Shown here: piece by piece, positions 5,305-6,712 of the stretch
Numbering within the stretch: position 1 is the first letter of the stretch
Layout of the letters: each line of letters opens with the position of its first letter
Assembly (NCBI GenBank): GCA_016199015.1
Contig: JACQHN010000116.1
Location: forward strand, 1-6,712
Source: Nitrospira defluvii
Lineage (GTDB): Bacteria; Nitrospirota; Nitrospiria; Nitrospirales; Nitrospiraceae
Direction: 5' to 3'
Length of the DNA: 6,712 bases
Made by a program: the position numbers and the translations under genes
The notes under the pieces: model-generated
Told to the model about the DNA's origin: nothing
Database searches by the model: none
Seen by the model: the letters and a program-made list of their open reading frames with translations, nothing else

Positions 5305-6712
5305 ATGTGGCTGACGCTTCTCGCACTTCGTAACCGCATCGGCATCCTGATGCTGTCCCTGGCCATGGTGATCCTGGGGGCCACCTCGCTCGAACGCCTG
5401 CCCGTCGATCTCTTCCCCAATATTCAGGTCCCGGTCGCCTTTGTCGGCGTCATCTACAAGGGCGCTCCCCCGCTCGATATCGAACAGAGCGTGGTCTACC
5501 CGATTGAAAAGGCCGTCAGTTCCGCCTCGAACGTCGAGCACGTCGAATCATTCGCCAAGCAAGGAATTGGCGCCGTCCAGATCTGGTTCAACTGGGGCGC
5601 GGATATCAATGTGGGACAGATGGAAGTGATGCAGCGCATCACCCAGATTCTCAACAGCCTGCCGCCCGGCATTCTGCAACCGTTCATCGTCAAGTTCGAC
5701 GTGTCCAACATTCCCGTCGCCATTGTGACGGCAGCGGGCGGCGACCTCGACGAGCGGGCGCTCTATGACCTGGCCTATAACACCATCGCGCCACAGATTG
5801 AACAGATCGCCAACGTCGCGGCGGCCACGGTCGAAGGCGGGAAAATCAGGCAAATCAATATCAACCTGGACCCGGCGCTGCTGCAGGCACGCGGCTTGTC
5901 CATCCTCGACGTGGTCAAGGCCGTCAAAGCCTCCAACCTGATTCTCCCCTCGGGTGACATCAAAGCGGGCAACCTCGACTACAACGTGTTTACGAACACG
6001 CAGTTCAAGATGGTGGAGCCGATCAACGACGTCGTGGTCAAGATCGATCCGCGGGGCAATCCCGTCCGCGTGCGCGACATCGGCGTCCTGACGGATTCCT
6101 CGGACATCCAGACGAATGTCGTCCGCACGGACGGGAAACGCTCCGTCTATCTCCGGGTCAATAAACAGCCGATCGCGAACACGGTGGAAGTGGTCGATGC
6201 CTTACGGAAGGCCATCCCCAAGATGATCGGCATTCCGCCGGGCGTGCAATTAGGCATTTCGTTCGACCAATCAACCTATATCCGGCAATCGATCCGCAAC
6301 CTCATCGAGCAAGCGCTCCATGGATCGCTCCTCGCAGCAGCCGTGATTCTCCTATTCCTCAGAAACCTGACCAGTACCCTGATCATTTCCGTCGCCATCC
6401 CGCTCTCGATCCTCGTGACCTTCATCGTACTCTATTTCACCAACCAGACTTTGAATGTCTTCACCATGGGAGGGCTGGCACTCGGCATCGGACGCCTGGT
6501 CGACGACTCCATCGTCGAATTGGAAAACATTCAACGCCATTTGAACGTCGATCGGAACCGGTGGGACGCCATCGTAAACGCCGCCCGCGAGGTCGCCATG
6601 CCGATCTTCGCCTCAACCGTGACGACCGTCGTCGTCTTTCTGCCCATGTTCTTTGTCGTAGGCATCGCACGGTTGCTGCTCATTCCCTTGACCGTCACCA
6701 TCGCCATCGCCC
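5305..6712 (+). CDS. RND efflux transporter permease subunit (AcrB-like), 3' end missing
   Basis: The frame is open from ATG 5305 to the window edge: 469 codons, about the first 45 percent of a roughly 1,000-1,050-residue RND pump. Residues 10-29 form TM1, followed by LPVDLFPNI (32-40) and KGAPPLDIEQSVVYPIEKAV, the conserved start of the first porter domain. The periplasmic porter region runs to about 330. TM2 lies near 340-352 with FLRN (351-354), TM3 near 358-378, and TM4 near 385-407 with the proton-relay pair D400-D401 and E407-N408. The pump would exchange protons for drugs, solvents or lipids in the inner membrane, working with the adaptor just upstream. The D-D pair fits the hydrophobe/amphiphile group more than the metal group, but substrate is not determinable. 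An in-frame TAA at 5293 makes ATG 5305 the only nearby start; no Shine-Dalgarno is visible, so translation may depend on the upstream gene. Confidence 0.93.
   Translation, partial: MWLTLLALRNRIGILMLSLAMVILGATSLERLPVDLFPNIQVPVAFVGVIYKGAPPLDIEQSVVYPIEKAVSSASNVEHVESFAKQGIGAVQIWFNWGADINVGQMEVMQRITQILNSLPPGILQPFIVKFDVSNIPVAIVTAAGGDLDERALYDLAYNTIAPQIEQIANVAAATVEGGKIRQININLDPALLQARGLSILDVVKAVKASNLILPSGDIKAGNLDYNVFTNTQFKMVEPINDVVVKIDPRGNPVRVRDIGVLTDSSDIQTNVVRTDGKRSVYLRVNKQPIANTVEVVDALRKAIPKMIGIPPGVQLGISFDQSTYIRQSIRNLIEQALHGSLLAAAVILLFLRNLTSTLIISVAIPLSILVTFIVLYFTNQTLNVFTMGGLALGIGRLVDDSIVELENIQRHLNVDRNRWDAIVNAAREVAMPIFASTVTTVVVFLPMFFVVGIARLLLIPLTVTIAIA

Noticed and set aside
5065..5541. 158-codon minus-strand frame spanning the octamer repeat
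   Set aside because: Antisense to the adaptor end and permease start; the apparent repeat peptide (PNHQITKSPDH-like) is simply the translated octamer array.
1..6712. CRISPR array, tRNA or rRNA gene, insertion sequence, or phage/defence module
   Set aside because: No spaced direct repeats of CRISPR length, cloverleaf, rRNA-like sequence, transposase frame or terminal inverted repeats were seen; the only tandem repeat is the octamer array at 5210-5249.

Overview
The window suggests a Gram-negative bacterium with moderately high GC. It carries two exported proteins with Sec-type signals, a lipoprotein with a lipobox, and an RND-type tripartite efflux locus. The mix (split ComDE-like decarboxylase, YVTN-propeller lipoprotein, a tandem pair of secreted orphan proteins, TetR-adaptor-permease operon) reminds me of Nitrospira/Nitrospirota, but this is an impression from memory and no phylogenetic marker is present.

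Layout. (1) Positions 1-668, minus strand: a two-gene operon for a split thiamine-diphosphate decarboxylase of the sulfopyruvate/phosphonopyruvate decarboxylase type. The alpha subunit is complete. The beta subunit starts in a 4-base ATGA overlap and runs off the left edge. A good sigma70-type promoter (TTGTGA, 17 bases, TATAAT) and a purine-rich ribosome binding site precede alpha. (2) Positions 738-1821, plus strand: two adjacent, clearly paralogous secreted proteins of unknown function. (3) Positions 1925-3073, minus strand: a seven-bladed beta-propeller lipoprotein of the lactonase/YVTN type, convergent with the pair. (4) Positions 3074-3393: a 320-base divergent intergenic region with an imperfect palindrome that is a likely TetR operator, and a promoter-like sequence overlapping it. 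(5) Positions 3394-6712, plus strand: TetR-family regulator, periplasmic adaptor (overlapping the regulator by 11 bases), then an RND permease truncated by the right edge. A short spacer with an 8-base tandem repeat separates adaptor and permease.

How it works together: the TetR protein probably represses its own promoter, and with it the adaptor and permease, until a ligand releases it. Adaptor and permease would form the inner-membrane and periplasmic parts of a drug, solvent or lipid efflux pump. An outer-membrane channel gene may follow beyond the window. The other blocks have no visible functional link to the pump.

I do not see a clearly novel system. The most worthwhile leads are the orphan secreted paralog pair, the palindrome in front of the TetR gene, and the octamer repeat inside the efflux operon.
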